This document shows positions 46,765 through 59,193 of a stretch of 64,000 bases of DNA, piece by piece. The notes beneath the pieces are model-generated. The model made no database searches, was not told the origin of the DNA, and saw only the letters and a list, made by a program, of their open reading frames with translations. The translations under genes were made by a program, and so were the position numbers. The first letter of the stretch is position 1. Every line of letters begins with the position of its first letter. Location of the stretch: positions 319,558,018-319,622,017 of the forward strand of contig OX352772.1 of assembly GCA_947095535.1 (NCBI GenBank). The letters run 5' to 3'. The stretch comes from Poecilobothrus nobilitatus. Its lineage: Eukaryota; Arthropoda; Insecta; Diptera; Dolichopodidae.

Positions 46765-48918
46765 TTATTATAAAATACTTAATTTCAGTAAAAAAAAAAA
46801 AGAAACCAATAAAAATAAATATTGCCACATATGAACATTTTAAATTTAAAATTAATTCTAGAAATTGCGACTATATAGTACTTGTCTAATTCGATGATAA
46901 TCTTATTGAACATTAAAAGTATTAAAAGATTTTCTTAAATGTTTCGTTATACATTTAAAAATAATTTGACATTTTAAATTAATAACTAAAAATAGAAAAG
47001 AATAAATGTAATATGCATATGCATATAAAAGCTTAAATTATTATTCAAAAAATGTTTTAAAACTCATATAATGAAGGTGCTAAAAGCTATTCTTTTTTTT
47101 TTTATGAATGATAATATATTTATAAAATATTTTTTTTTTCTTATTCAATTTAATAAAAACCCCTTGTAAAATATTGAAAAAAAAAAAGACTTTTATTTTG
47201 AATTATCTCCAAATATATATATAATACTTTAAAATAAAAAAGTTTTGAATTGTATCAACTATATAAGAAATATTTCAGTAAGATAAAAAGAGATAGAAAT
47301 AAAAATAAATATAAAAACATATTATTATAATATATGTAGGTATTTAATAATAATATTATAAAATGTTGTGGGTGTTTAAAATGTATATTATCATGATTTT
47401 CGTTTGAAAATGTTAAAACAACAACAAATATATTTTGTTTTTGTTCTGTTTTTTTTTTTTTTGTCAATCTCAGCATGAAAAAAAATTTATAATATATAGA
47501 ATTCACCCTTTTTTCTTCTATCAATTATTTTCATCTTTTTCACTCTTTTTTCTTTCACTTTTTTTTTTTTTGTCACTTTGTATATATTTTTTTTTTTTTT
47601 CTGATTTAAAAACCTCACTATAAATAAATTTTTTTTTTTGGAAGATATTAAGGAAATGGACATTAAAAGTATTTCTTTTTTTTTTCTTGTTTTTCTTATG
47701 CGATTTTATGAAAATTTATTTCCAATTTTCTAATACTGTTTATTATTTTGAATAATTTTTTTGTTTTTTATTGTTTTACTTTTATTCCTAGAAGATGTCA
47801 TTTAAGACAACAAAATTTTTTATTTTACTTTTACTGCGTATATTAAAACTATAATAAATTTACAAAACACAAAAAAAAAAACAAAAAACGAAAAACGAAA
47901 AGAAAAAGACAATAAGTAAAATTATCTCCATAATTGGAAATTAAAAAATAAAAAATAAAAAAATATAAAAAGAAAAAAGATGAAATTTTATAATCTATAA
48001 AATAAACAAAAACAATATGAAAATGTTTTTTATATACATATATATACATATATATATTTTCAGTTTATTTAAAAAAAAAAAAATATATTTTTTTTTGTTT
48101 TATGTTTTATTTTTCTTGTAAAAAACCATTAAAAGACTTTATTGTTTTTGATTGATAATTTATTTTGTATATTTTACTTTATTAAGAACTCTTTAATGTT
48201 AATGTTCTTCGCCATAGTGTATATATATACATACATACTTACATAAATAAAGAAAATATTCTTTAAGTGAAAAATATGGAATTTTTTAAAAGTAGTAATG
48301 GGTTTTTGTTTTTTGTTTTTTTGTTTTTTGTTTTTATTGAGTTTTTCCGATGATTTAAGTAATTTTTTTTTATAATAAAAATTGTATTTAAAGACCTGTT
48401 GTATGACCTGTTGTAAGTAGAAGTAATTTAATGTTTTGTCTCATTCTTTTTAACAATTAAATAATATAGTAAAATGTTTTGTTAATCAAATAATAATAAT
48501 ATAATATTTTCTTTTAAAAATATTATTAATATAATTTTAAATATACTTTTACTTTTAATAATTTTATTTTAATTATTTTAGTAGCTTATTCATAGTTTAT
48601 TTTAATACAAACTCAATAGACAATTTTGAAATAATTATTAATAAATAATAATATGATAATTGACAGTTTAATTGATTACTTTGAAAGATTGACAGGTCAA
48701 TTGATTACTTTGAATGATTCCATGAAGAATTAAAATTCATTTATTTATAATTATATAAACATAAATTAATGTTATACGACGTACATATGTATATATTATT
48801 TAGTTTGTCGTATATAGAAATACTAGATTGGTAATTTACATACCTATTGTTAAAATAATTATTTATTTTCTCAATAATTTATTCAATCTATATAAATATT
48901 ATAATTTCTAAATATTAT
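46765..48918. other. Non-coding AT-rich stretch
   Basis: No gene. Phe-, Leu- or Lys-rich open frames near 47255, 47435 and 47849 come from T and A tracts. Confidence 0.55.
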
Positions 48919-49392
48919 TTTATACTCGTAAGAATGTAATTCTCAGTGTATAATAAATTTTCCATTACATTTGTGATAAGAAATAGATATGACAAAGTAC
49001 ACAATATATTATTACTTAAGATTAAGTTCTGAGTCAATTAAGGTCGGTGCATCCGTCTGCACGGTAACACAAAAAAAAAAATTAAGTCAAACATTCTGGA
49101 ATTTTTATCATTTCATATTTACATATTATAAATAAATGAAAATTATATGAAATTTCATAAAATAAAGTAAGTTCTATACCTACCAACAAAAGTTAAGTTT
49201 TAGACCAACATAAGTTGACATAACACTGGTTAACTGTCATACAACTTCGAAAATTACATTAATTTATCTCTGTATATACTAAATTAAGTCAGATATCAGA
49301 ATTTTTTTCAAAGTTTCGGATATCTGATTTAATATATTACTATTTATCGTGTACGTATACCTTATTGTCTTGTTGCAACTTCTTTTTCTTTC
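48919..49392 (+). repeat. Decayed family-1 Helentron-like copy (1f)
   Basis: The start TTATACTCGTAAGAATGTAATTC is followed by GTGTATAATAAATTTTCC, ATTACATTTGTGATAAG, AAGTTCTGAGTCAATTAAGG, then ACTGTCATACAACTT. The outer arms have drifted, but the inner stem GAAT/ATTC still pairs. The 3' end is blurred near GTACGTATACC. Confidence 0.5.
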
Positions 49393-52300
49393 CCACTTTC
49401 TTACTTCATCCATAAAAAAGCTTTAAAAGGAAATAAAAACATTTCCAAAATTTTTATTCTATTTATACTTATCAGGAGCTTAAAACAAATATTTTCCTTC
49501 TTTGGTGATACAATCCTTTTAAAAATTTTTGAGAACTAATTAAGGTACATATTAGTGTACTAATCTTTTGATTTTAATATTCAATATATCAAAATATAAG
49601 CTAGTTAAACACTTTAGTTTATTAAAAATTTTTGAAAAATATAAAAACAAAAGGCCTTTGTTCTATTTTCTTTGTTTTCTTGTTTTTGTTTTTTTTTTTT
49701 TGTTATTTTTGAGTATGATTTAAAACATTGACATCTTGAGATTTAAAAAAAAAAAAAAAAAAACCAGAGTAGGTACAACAATATGGTTATGACGAGATAG
49801 TGAAAAAGGGGAAAGACTGATGCATGGGTGGTGTTTACATTTTATTGGAATTTCATTTCTGACAGTTGGATATGATTATTTTTTTTTTTTTGTTCTTTTA
49901 AAGAACTGTTATTTTTTTCTTTTTTTTTTTTAATTGATGCCAAATAGATGAAATGAAATATAAACAAAGTGTGTAATATACTAGAAAATTTCTATTTATA
50001 TCGTCTAAATTCTAAAATATATCAGATGTCATCTTTTTTTTTTTTTCAAGGGAACCAATTTTGTAGTCAAAAAAAAAATAAAAATATAATAAAATCAAAA
50101 TATGGCATTTAAAAAAAATTCAAATGAGGGTGATTATTGTAAAATAAGTTTCCTTTTTAACAATATATTTTTTATATAGGACCTTTACCCTTTTCCCATA
50201 GTAATTATTTTAATTGAAGTTTTTAATCTCTTTTTTTTAATTTTTACTAATTAATAAAAAAAAAAAAATTACTTATGAAGCTTTAATTAATATTTTGTGT
50301 TTTGTTTTTTTTTTTTCTTTTAGGTTTTTGAAAAATTTTGATTTGATGAAAAAGAGTATTCTATTTTAAAAGAGTTTTGTTAATTTACTTTAAAATAATA
50401 ACTTTGAGATTAATATGAGTCTTTATACAAAGAGATATTTTATGTTCAGTAAAGAAATTTGTAAGTAAAAAAAGTATAAAAAATTGAAAATAAATGTTAT
50501 TCACTTAAGTATAGAATTTTTGAAAAATTTTTATGTTAAATAAAATAAAATATAACCCATACAACAATAATTATTATTTTAAATGTAATTTTAGAGCTTG
50601 AAAGAAGTTAAATAACATTTAAAGAATAATGAAACTAAATTGTATATTTTATTGTATACCTACAATGACGATTATTACACGATGCCAAGAGTCATTGTCA
50701 ACACTACAGATGCTGACTATTAGACGGTGTTGCATTTAACAGTTGTAATTTTTCTCAATTTGTCTACCTGTTAGTGTAAATCTCATTATGAATTGAAATT
50801 TTGCTTAAGTATTACGCATTGTTTTGTATATCGTGAATCGTGTCGTGATTCGTGAAGTTTAAATCACATATATTTTTTATTGCTTGTGTCTATGTATTTG
50901 TGAAAATGCAACAGGTCAGGCAGATAAATTTTTGTCGAAAATTTCTCTTTTAACAGTAACCCTATTCAGCAGAAATATTCACCACAAATAAATTCTAGAG
51001 AAAGAGCGTGAGCGAGAAAGTAAAAAAAGGTGGAAATGTAATAGGGTCTAATATAGCACAATGTATTTATATAATGCAAATTGTATCTATATACAAAATG
51101 TATATAATATTAGAGATCGAATTTTGTTAAAAAGAACACTTATATTATTTAAGTATTATACCTACGTAAAAGTAAAGAATATTCTTACATAACATCATTA
51201 CATGTTAACTTAAATAAAGTCTATTAAATATTTCATATTACATAATAACAGTTTTAGCAACTGAAACGTGCAAGTTATTTCTAACATAAAAACCTTTCAA
51301 GAAAAACAATACAGAGAATTTTGCTCTTTATTCCAATAAGGTTTAGAAAAAAAATCGAAATGTTAGAGATAGAGATGGAGCTAAAAAAAGTTTGAGATTA
51401 CCTATCCCTATTCTGAAAAAAAGTAGATATATTTATTTATTTAGTACCAAACTTGTATCAGTATTAGTCTATAAACATTTTATGAACCATTTTACTGTTA
51501 AATCATATGATTCAGCTACTATTGATAATTTAATATGGTTTTATTATATTCTATTTGTCATCTGGCTGCGGTGTGAACTCGAGGCATTTCGAATAAATCA
51601 CACCGGGATAACTTGATCATACTGCTGTAATGGTCAAATTAGAAAAAAATTCTTAATACTAAAATTAAAACATTATATTTTATCATAGAAGTTAAGTTTA
51701 TCAAGTTAATTAATTGTTTTAATCCAAAAATGTAGTTAAATAAAGATGTTCATGACACTTTAACTCTATTGTGCTCTGATAACAAAATAAAAAAAAAATT
51801 TCAAAAAAAATAAATAATCCAATATTGAAAGTTATATAGTATAGCTGTTGTATATACATACATATATTATAATTCAAATCAAACTTTATAATGTTATATT
51901 CAATAATTTAATGTTATGTGTAATGTATGATATTTTTCGTTATTTATAATAATAAACCAATCAATAAGCCAATAAACTAATCGTAAAAAATCAAATAATA
52001 TTCAAAAATATTACAATTTTGTTATGAGTATTAAAATATTTTTCAAATTTTTAGATTATCTATACATCATTTCAAAATAAAAATATCAGAATAAAAATTA
52101 TTTAAATTATTTTTTTGATTATCAGTAAGTGAAGAAAAGCGGATTTAAATTTAAGTAACTTAAAAATTTGCATAACGATTTTTTTTTCTCGTTTAATATA
52201 AACTTTTATATTACAAACGAAGGTGTTAAAGATAAAGACACTGATAATTTTTCATTTTATTGTTATATAAATGTATATATAGAAAAATTCAATTAATTTT

Positions 52301-52970
52301 GTTTCCATATTTGGTTTAAAAATTTATTTGAATTTTAACTGGTTTTTAATTTTTTATATTTTTTTTTTAGGATCAAAGCAATTAATAAAGATAAAAAGAA
52401 AACACTATATAGAAAAAAAAAGATTCAAATAAAAATTGAATTTTATCGTAATTAAAATGGCTGTTACTTACACCTAACTAATACACATTACCAATATATT
52501 ATATTGGCATATTGCCAATTATTTTCTAAATTTATTTTAATATTGCAATTTGGCATTTAAATTTATTAAAAATAATAATTTTTAATTTAAAATTGTTTTA
52601 TTTTTTGTTTTTTTTTTTTTTTATAATTTCGATAATTAATCTATTGATATAAATTATATTGTGAATTGGAACGCTCTTACGTATATACAATATAGGTCTA
52701 GACTAATACACTGTAATATACAGAATTAATTATGAGTACAATTCAGTACAATGAGTATTGTATTGGACAATTAAGTCTAGAGATGTAGCCTATATAATAT
52801 AAACTCTTAAATTTTGTATATATAAAATTTTTAATATAAGCGTATGAATATTAAGTTTAATTTATACACGTAGATAAGTAAAGTACATACGCACATACGT
52901 AAAAATGGTAAATTTCGTACATTTTGTGTTGGCTGAAAAAGGAAAATTTTTTTGGTTTTTCCAGAAATTT
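49393..52970. other. Long non-coding AT-rich stretch
   Basis: No supported gene. The frame at 51392-51616 (74 codons) is the least biased but shows no motif and lacks splice support. GAGAAAGAGCGTGAGCGAG near 50998 stands out in composition and is unexplained. Confidence 0.5.
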
Positions 52971-53070
52971 TAGATTAGATTAGATTTATGTAAGAGGTTG
53001 CAACCTTTTGATGTGGTTCAATTGTGCTGATCCTATTACTACGTGTTGTGTTTTTTGTTTCCATTTATAA
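52971..53070 (-). repeat. Possible LINE or SINE 3' tail
   Basis: On the minus strand CAACACGTAGTAATAGGATC, AGCACAATTGAACCACATC and the palindromic AGGTTGCAACCT lead into an ATCTAATCTAATCTA simple repeat. Non-LTR elements commonly end in such short tandem tails. The family is unknown and the 5' limit is arbitrary. Confidence 0.35.
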
Positions 53071-54427
53071 TACTTAGTTTCCAGACAAGAATCCTATTAA
53101 AATTTACAGTTTTCCAGAAATTTTACAAATTTTTTTAAGACAATTTTATGACGTTTTTGTTAAATTTCTAAAAAAAAAAAAACGAATTGAGTATTTTCCT
53201 TTTTTCAAAATGTTTTATTAACAAAGAGAATGGTAAGTACGTGATCTTAGATAACATGGATGTGAGAAGCTTTAACAGCGTTTTCTTTCAGAGTAGTATC
53301 ATGATGACAGTGGCATAAGCAAACTTAACACCAAACTAATGCACTAGGAATCTAGAGTCTAGTAATTACTGATTGTCTGGATAAAGTGTAGTGAATGTTG
53401 TAAAGGGTCCAACATGTTGGATTGTTGATAGTGTACAGTAATGTACAGATCGCTATTTAGAAATAATATATTTTTTAAATCACAACATATTTTTATACCT
53501 AAATTATTTTCCACTCCATATTTAAGCTCCAAATATTCAACAAAAATTAAATACATATTATATTTTTGGTGATTTTATATTTTTCTTTCGGATCTTGTTT
53601 TTTATATTTAGTTATTAACTTTTTAGTTTTATATTACCTAATACTAAATATAGAATAAAAATTAAAAACTGAAAATCTTTAATTTAAAATAATTTTGTTT
53701 ACCAAAATAATAAAATTTGACAGTATTATAAAAGTTCGACCTTCAGTAGTTATAGTTACAAATAAAAACTTTTGGCAGAAACACATTTAAAGAACTTTTT
53801 AAAATCGATCGACAGTTAACAAAAATCATAATGGTGAATGGAAAATTAAATATTTTGAACATGGAAAAAAAAATTTCATTCAAAGAAGTCTTCCATGTTA
53901 ATGAAGTTGAAAAATTACTTTTATTAAACATACATTTTGTAAAGATAGTACTAATATGTATAATATTCATTAGTAATTATTAGAATATATATGAATATAC
54001 CACCTGTACAACATAAATTAAATCCAATTATTCTTTTTTGATTGTACACTAAATCTTTTAAAATTTTTACCTCAATCAGAACTCAATAGAAGTTTAGTTT
54101 GTCAATTTACTTGGTGAAGTTACTATATAAGCTTATGCTTTAAAAAAAAATTTTATAATTGTTTTGAAAAAAAATTTCCATAATAGATACATATACATTT
54201 GCACGGTAAAAACGAAAAGATATTTACGAACTTACTACTTCTACTTACTTACCTTTTAATTCTATTTTTATTCCACCCACATTAAAAAAAATGTTGATAT
54301 TATTTTGATATTTTTTTTTTCTATTGAATTTCCTACTGAACGAATTAAAAATTAATAATTTATGAGAAGTGTGTAGATTTATGATTATTTCGGTAATTAA
54401 TTATCACCTTTCAAAACAAAAAGAAAA
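53071..54427. other. Non-coding AT-rich stretch
   Basis: No gene or repeat recognised. Confidence 0.5.
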
Positions 54428-55207
54428 CAAGGTAGATTTAAGCCAACGGTTTTTAAAGGCGCACATTTTTGAAGAGATAATAAAAACAGTTTGGAATATT
54501 GATTTGCACCAAAGATTCTTCTAAGTTTTCTTCCAATTTTATATAGGTATGAAAAATTGTAAAAAAGCAAGAGATATTTTCTTCAGTTTTAAGGAAACTC
54601 TTTATAATTAAGAAAAGCTGTTAACAGATGTAAAACCATAATGTTGGAGTTTTAGACATGAATTTACGTTTTACTGACATGTATTTACGTTTTACTTCGA
54701 AAAAATTGGTATACACCTAAGTTAGAGGTGTCTTAAAATAAGAAATTTTAATTTTTCTTAATAGCCCAAAGAGGGAATAGTGCAAAAAAAAAAAAATTCC
54801 GGGAGATTTTTTTTCTCTTAAAGCTCTATCTGAAGGGTTCCGGAGATATAGATTTTCACCTAACGATAAATAAAAATACTAAATTTAAAAAAATGTTATA
54901 TTTTTCACATTGATTTTTAATAATAAAAAAAAAAACTTGTCGTTTTGTATTTTTAGAATAAAAATATGTAAAGAGGAACCTGAGTATACCCATTTAAAAA
55001 TAGCTCTTTTTCAAAATTTTAGGCGCTAAAGCTCAGTAACTGGTGCGGCTACAAAAAAAAATTCTACAACATTAATTATTTTTTGAAAAACCTATGCATG
55101 TTTAAAATTTCATGAATCTGTCTTAAACCGTGTAAAAGTTTTGCAAACAGATGGGTGGAAGGAGGGACGCACGGTCAGAATGAAATTGTAAAAATGTGCT
55201 AAAAACA
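54428..55207 (-). mobile_element. Helentron-like element, family 2, deleted copy (2c)
   Basis: Plus-strand order CAAGGTAG, ACGGTTTTTAAAGGCGCACA, TATAATTAAGAAAAGCTGTTAAC, a single shortened unit, TGGTGCGGCTACAAAAAAA, GATGGGTGGAAGGAGGGACG, AAAATGTGCTAAAAAC. The 5' hairpin has lost its inner arm and only about one unit remains. Confidence 0.5.
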
Positions 55208-57480
55208 ATAAATAAAAACAAAAATACATACATACATACATATCAAATAAATTTTTGCACAGCACAAAATTAAGGAAATAATCAAAAAAAGTTAAAAAAT
55301 AAAATTTAATATTAGAATAAATATTTATGGATAATAATATTTGCTTTTTTTTTAAGGTTGTCATTTATGACAAGTATTATATTATTGAAAATAATAAAAA
55401 ATATAATAATATTATTTTGACAACTAGTTTAATATATTTTTATGTCTAAATTTCTATTTTTCTAGATTATTTCTAGATATTCAGATAACATTCGGCTAAA
55501 AATAATTTATTACAGTTTTTTTTTTTTTTTTTAATTTTTAAATTATTGCAAAAAAAAAAAGTGAACAACATAAATATAAGTTTATACATTTCAAATATAA
55601 TATATATGCTATATATATACATATATAATATATATGTTTATACATATATTAAGATGCATACATAGTTTTACTTTTATAGTATAGTTTTTATAATGATTCT
55701 ACATATAAATACTATATTTTATTTATGTACGATGTTTTTATATATAAAACAATACAATTTATTTTATAATTTATATAAATTTCAAAATTCATATTTTTTG
55801 TACAGTTATTTTATATGTCATTTTCAAAATGTTTAATTAATATTGAATCAATCACCCCGTATCACCATTTATGATCTACTACCAAGTAAGTGGCAATAAA
55901 TTGAAATCTTTTACTATACGCGTATACATTTTCAGAACAATCATCATTACAGGGATATCATTTTTTTTAAAATCAGTTAATATGATAGTAATTTTACATT
56001 TCGTGCAAAACAAGTGTGGCTGAAAGTGAAGTATAAATGCAAAAGTGATGTTTTAGAACGGAAGTTTCTTTTTTTATCTTTTTTTTTTTCTAAAGATGTC
56101 ATAATATGTAATGTCAAAAATAATTAAAAAAGAAGTGAGTAGGTATAATAAATTAAAAAAGTTCAAAAATGTATAATAATAAGTTAACACATTATTATTA
56201 TTAAATAAAGTTATAATAGAAAGATGTCAATGATGGGTGGACTAGGCATCTATCTATGTAGACATAGATGTTATTATCTGAAAATTTGAAGTTTTTTCAA
56301 ATTTCTTTCTGCTTTGATAGTAATCACTAATCACGTTCATGATTGTAAAATGCTACAGACATGTATAGATACATTTCGTTTACTCATTTATGAAAATAAT
56401 GTAAAGCAGTTTCTCATAACCCGATCTTTATCTTTGTAGTCAAGGAATTTATGTTTGTAGTTATGTAGGATACAGATTTTGTGTAGGATAAGATTTTATT
56501 GTAGTAAAACTTAAAATCTAAGATTTGTAGTGTAAATTTGTAATCTCTAATGTTCTAATATCTAATGTTACTTAGTTCTAATTAGTTCTAATACCGAATG
56601 TTAATTAGTTTTAAAAATTTGAAAATTATAATGTAGCCAATATCGCAAATCAAATTACAACTAGAATAAATTTCAAATTAAAATTAAAATTAAAAACTAA
56701 ACTGAAATTAAAAATATATTTAATGTCAAATAAAAATATATTTCAAGCTTTTAAATAAAATTAATTTAAAATAAGAATCAATAAGAATCTAATAATAATA
56801 AATTCATATATTGTTTAATCTATACGACCAGACAGCTCATGCTAAGGTCTTTAAAATTTTATTATAATCATTATATACTTAATTATTTTATTGTAAATTT
56901 CACATTGATAATAAAGAAAAAAAAAAAAAACCCCAGTTCCTAATTTCTTGCTAATAACTACCAAGTTATTCTTGGAGTGTAATTTTACTATGATAATCGA
57001 ACGCATGATCAATTATTAATGTTTAATTTACAACGAAAACTTTTTAGGTTGAAATATTTTTTAAATTTTATAAATATCAATTTTTCAATTTTTAATGTCA
57101 TCTGATTTTAAAATTATGGATATAACATGTAACATACTATTAATCTATTATATAAGTTTACAAATTTTTTTACATATATTTAAAGTTTACATAAATATTT
57201 AAGTATATTTTAGAAGTTAACATAATATATTTAAGTTATTTTTGCAATATTTAGAAAAGAAAACAAAGACTTTACATATCAAAATATGTATTTTTTTGTT
57301 TGTTTTAAAACATAAAAGATACAAAGTTTTGAAATCTTTATAAACTCTCAGGTGTGCTCAAGTATTTTATACAACATCGTATTTATCTCATAATAGCGTC
57401 AGTCAATGCATTTTGTTTAATGTCTTTCATTTTCAAGTTCTATAATATGTGGTTGCCATAGATATAATAGTACTTTAGAT
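55208..57480. other. Non-coding AT-rich stretch
   Basis: No gene. TA-rich simple sequence near 55590-55650 and short direct repeats of CTAATGTT/TTAGTTCTAAT near 56550-56610. Confidence 0.5.
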
Positions 57481-57484
57481 TGAC

Positions 57485-57517
57485 TATATAAAAGGAAAAT
57501 TCAGTCAATTTTGAGTC
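57485..57517 (+). promoter_or_regulatory. Candidate core promoter of the THAP gene
   Basis: TATATAAAAGG at 57485-57495 is followed about 30 bp on by TCAG in GAGTCAGCTG, a fair initiator; another TCAGTC lies nearer. A start near 57516 would give a 5' untranslated region of about 315 bases. GCGCCAAA at 57598-57605, read as TTTGGCGC on the other strand, fits the E2F consensus. All are short motifs in AT-rich DNA, so the support is modest. Confidence 0.35.
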
Positions 57518-57831
57518 AGCTGTTTATTGATGCTTTTTTTTGTGTAAATTTAAATTTAGTTCCCCTGGAAACAGTACCCGCTAAAAATGGAAATTTTGCG
57601 CCAAAATTCTTTGAAGTAAAATTTTTTATAACTAGTTCTTAAATGTGAAAATGAAGTAAAAATAAAACAATTGTCAAAAAATGAAAAATAAAATAATAAA
57701 TATAAAATATAAAATAAAAAGTAAGTGTTGAAAACTGAATAGTTACATAAAATAAAAAAAATGTTAAAAAATAAAACTAAAAATTTATTATAAAATATTA
57801 TAAAAGTAAATATAAAATAAAACTAAAAAAC

Positions 57832-58118
57832 ATGTACAAATCTAGTCAATCTTGTTGTGTAAAGGGATGTTTAAATACATATTATAAATGTAAGAACATC
57901 TCTTTTCACAAGTTTTCGAACGACGAGGATTTAAAAAATAAGTGGATTTTTCATATTAAGTATTTAAATAAACAAAGTGAAGTGAATCCAGATAGATCCT
58001 GTGTTTGTAGCGAACATTTCAGTGAGGAATGTCTGTTAAAGCCATTCAGCTTTAGTACGACCAAATTAAAAGAAAAATCAATTCCTTCAAGATTTCCACA
58101 TTTAGATTTATCTGAAAT
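57832..58118 (+). CDS. THAP zinc-finger protein, exon 1
   Basis: THAP domains are sequence-specific C2CH zinc fingers found in transcription factors and in the P-element transposase. Exon 1 encodes essentially the whole domain in residues 1-90: Cys9 and Cys13 (CCVKGC), the invariant Trp38 (NKWIFHI), Cys59 and His62 (CVCSEHF), Phe63, and the closing SIPSRF (83-88) in place of the AVPTIF motif with its conserved Pro85. The spacing of 45 residues between the second and third ligands is normal. The start at 57832 places the finger at the very N-terminus, as in nearly all family members. The frame would stop at 58120-58122, but GTAAGT, a perfect splice donor, begins at 58119, so the TAA probably lies in an intron and the exon ends after two bases of a codon. 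Upstream lies a TATA-type promoter candidate. It may be a host gene or the N-terminal exon of a domesticated P-like transposase. Confidence 0.75.
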
Positions 58119-58304
58119 GTAAGTACAAAAAATTCCTAAAAATACATATAGACATCACGCTAGTTATGAAAATTTGCATGATTATAAAATTAATTTCCCC
58201 TTTTAATTTTAAAATATAGTTCTCAACTTGACATAACATAACATAAAATTTATGAAGTTCAAGTGAATCTAAGTAATTTAAAGAATAATCTAAGTAATTT
58301 AAAG

Positions 58305-58608
58305 TAAGGATGAAGATTTAAAGAATAATGTAGTTGTAGAATCTAATTTTAGTTTAAGTAGTAATTTAAATAATATATCTGCACAAACCAACAAAAATCT
58401 TAATTTAGTAACTACGAATTTAGCATCGCCTGAAAAAGTTATTAGTAAAGTTGAATTACCTTTAGCAAAATTTTTCACTTATATTCAATATTCACTAATT
58501 TTATATATCCAATATAAAAAATATCTAAATTTTGTATATCCAAATCTATCAATATCTATGAGAGAAACTGTACTGCGATTTTATAATAATTTTAATGAAA
58601 TTTTATGA
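58305..58608 (+). CDS. THAP gene, proposed exon 2 (no recognised domain)
   Basis: A frame of about 100 codons stays open from 58306 to the TGA at 58606-58608, although this sequence normally shows stops every dozen codons or so. It has only one ATG, near its end, so it would be missed as a free-standing gene. An AG at 58303-58304 joins it to exon 1 in phase, giving SE-IKDEDLKNNVVVESNF. The product is Asn/Ser/Leu-rich with LASPEKVISKVELPLAKFF and MRETVLRFYNNF; I recognise no domain. The acceptor lacks a pyrimidine tract. A better-looking acceptor (AATTTTAAAATATAG, ending 58219) would give a stop after seven codons. Beyond the TGA, a second frame (58595-58687, MKFYDLKTAGIQLTSNERHY) overlaps, which could mean a frameshift and a partly decayed gene. 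Confidence 0.45.
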
Positions 58609-58780
58609 TTTAAAAACAGCTGGCATCCAACTTACGTCAAATGAACGACATTACTTGGATGTCATATGTTTTATTATTTTTGACTGAATTTTCTTGTATA
58701 GGAAAATACATTAAAGTGAAAGAGAAAGTGCCAAACTAGGTTGCCCTTTAAAAATATTTTATGCAAAAATTATTTTTAAT

Positions 58781-59193
58781 AAATAAAAAAAAATAATTTT
58801 GCCTATACTAAGTCCATTATAGGTTAAATCTATTATTAATTTATAAAATAATATTATTAATTTAGTTTATATTTTTATAATATTACATATATATTACACT
58901 GTGACCCCGATTTACGATCAGTATGCATTCCTGAAATTATGGGTGTAAAAAAAAGAGATTTATATCCAAATGAAAATTTATAAAGTAGTCTTCAACGTCA
59001 TGTTAATAATTTTAATTTTTAATAGGAAAAAAATTAACGTAAAACGAAAAATTGACTTAAACTGAAAAATAATTGACAATAAGAAATTGAAATTGGGTGT
59101 AAATGGAAAAAAGAGCTTAAAATAAAAAAATGTTTTAAAACGAAATTATATTATATTAAGTAGTGTCCAAGTGCATTTTGATCGCAAGGAGGA
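58781..59193 (-). repeat. Decayed SINE-A copy
   Basis: CTAAGTCCATTATAGGTTAAAT, TATTATTAATTTATAAAATA and, 350 bp on, GATCGCAAGGAGGATTTGTTA match the tail and body of SINE-A in order. The head is gone, and unrelated sequence (GTGACCCCGATTTACGATC) interrupts it. Confidence 0.4.

Noticed and set aside
50957..51050. ACCCTATT and AATAGGGT about 80 bp apart as MITE ends.
   Set aside because: Only eight bases match; expected by chance at this scale.
51392..51616. A 74-codon frame as a real small gene.
   Set aside because: No recognisable domain, no promoter or splice context; length is not exceptional for the number of frames scanned.
58220..58245. The better-looking splice acceptor at 58218-58219 for the THAP gene.
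   Set aside because: In phase it leads to a stop after seven codons. It remains possible if the gene is decayed or ends there.
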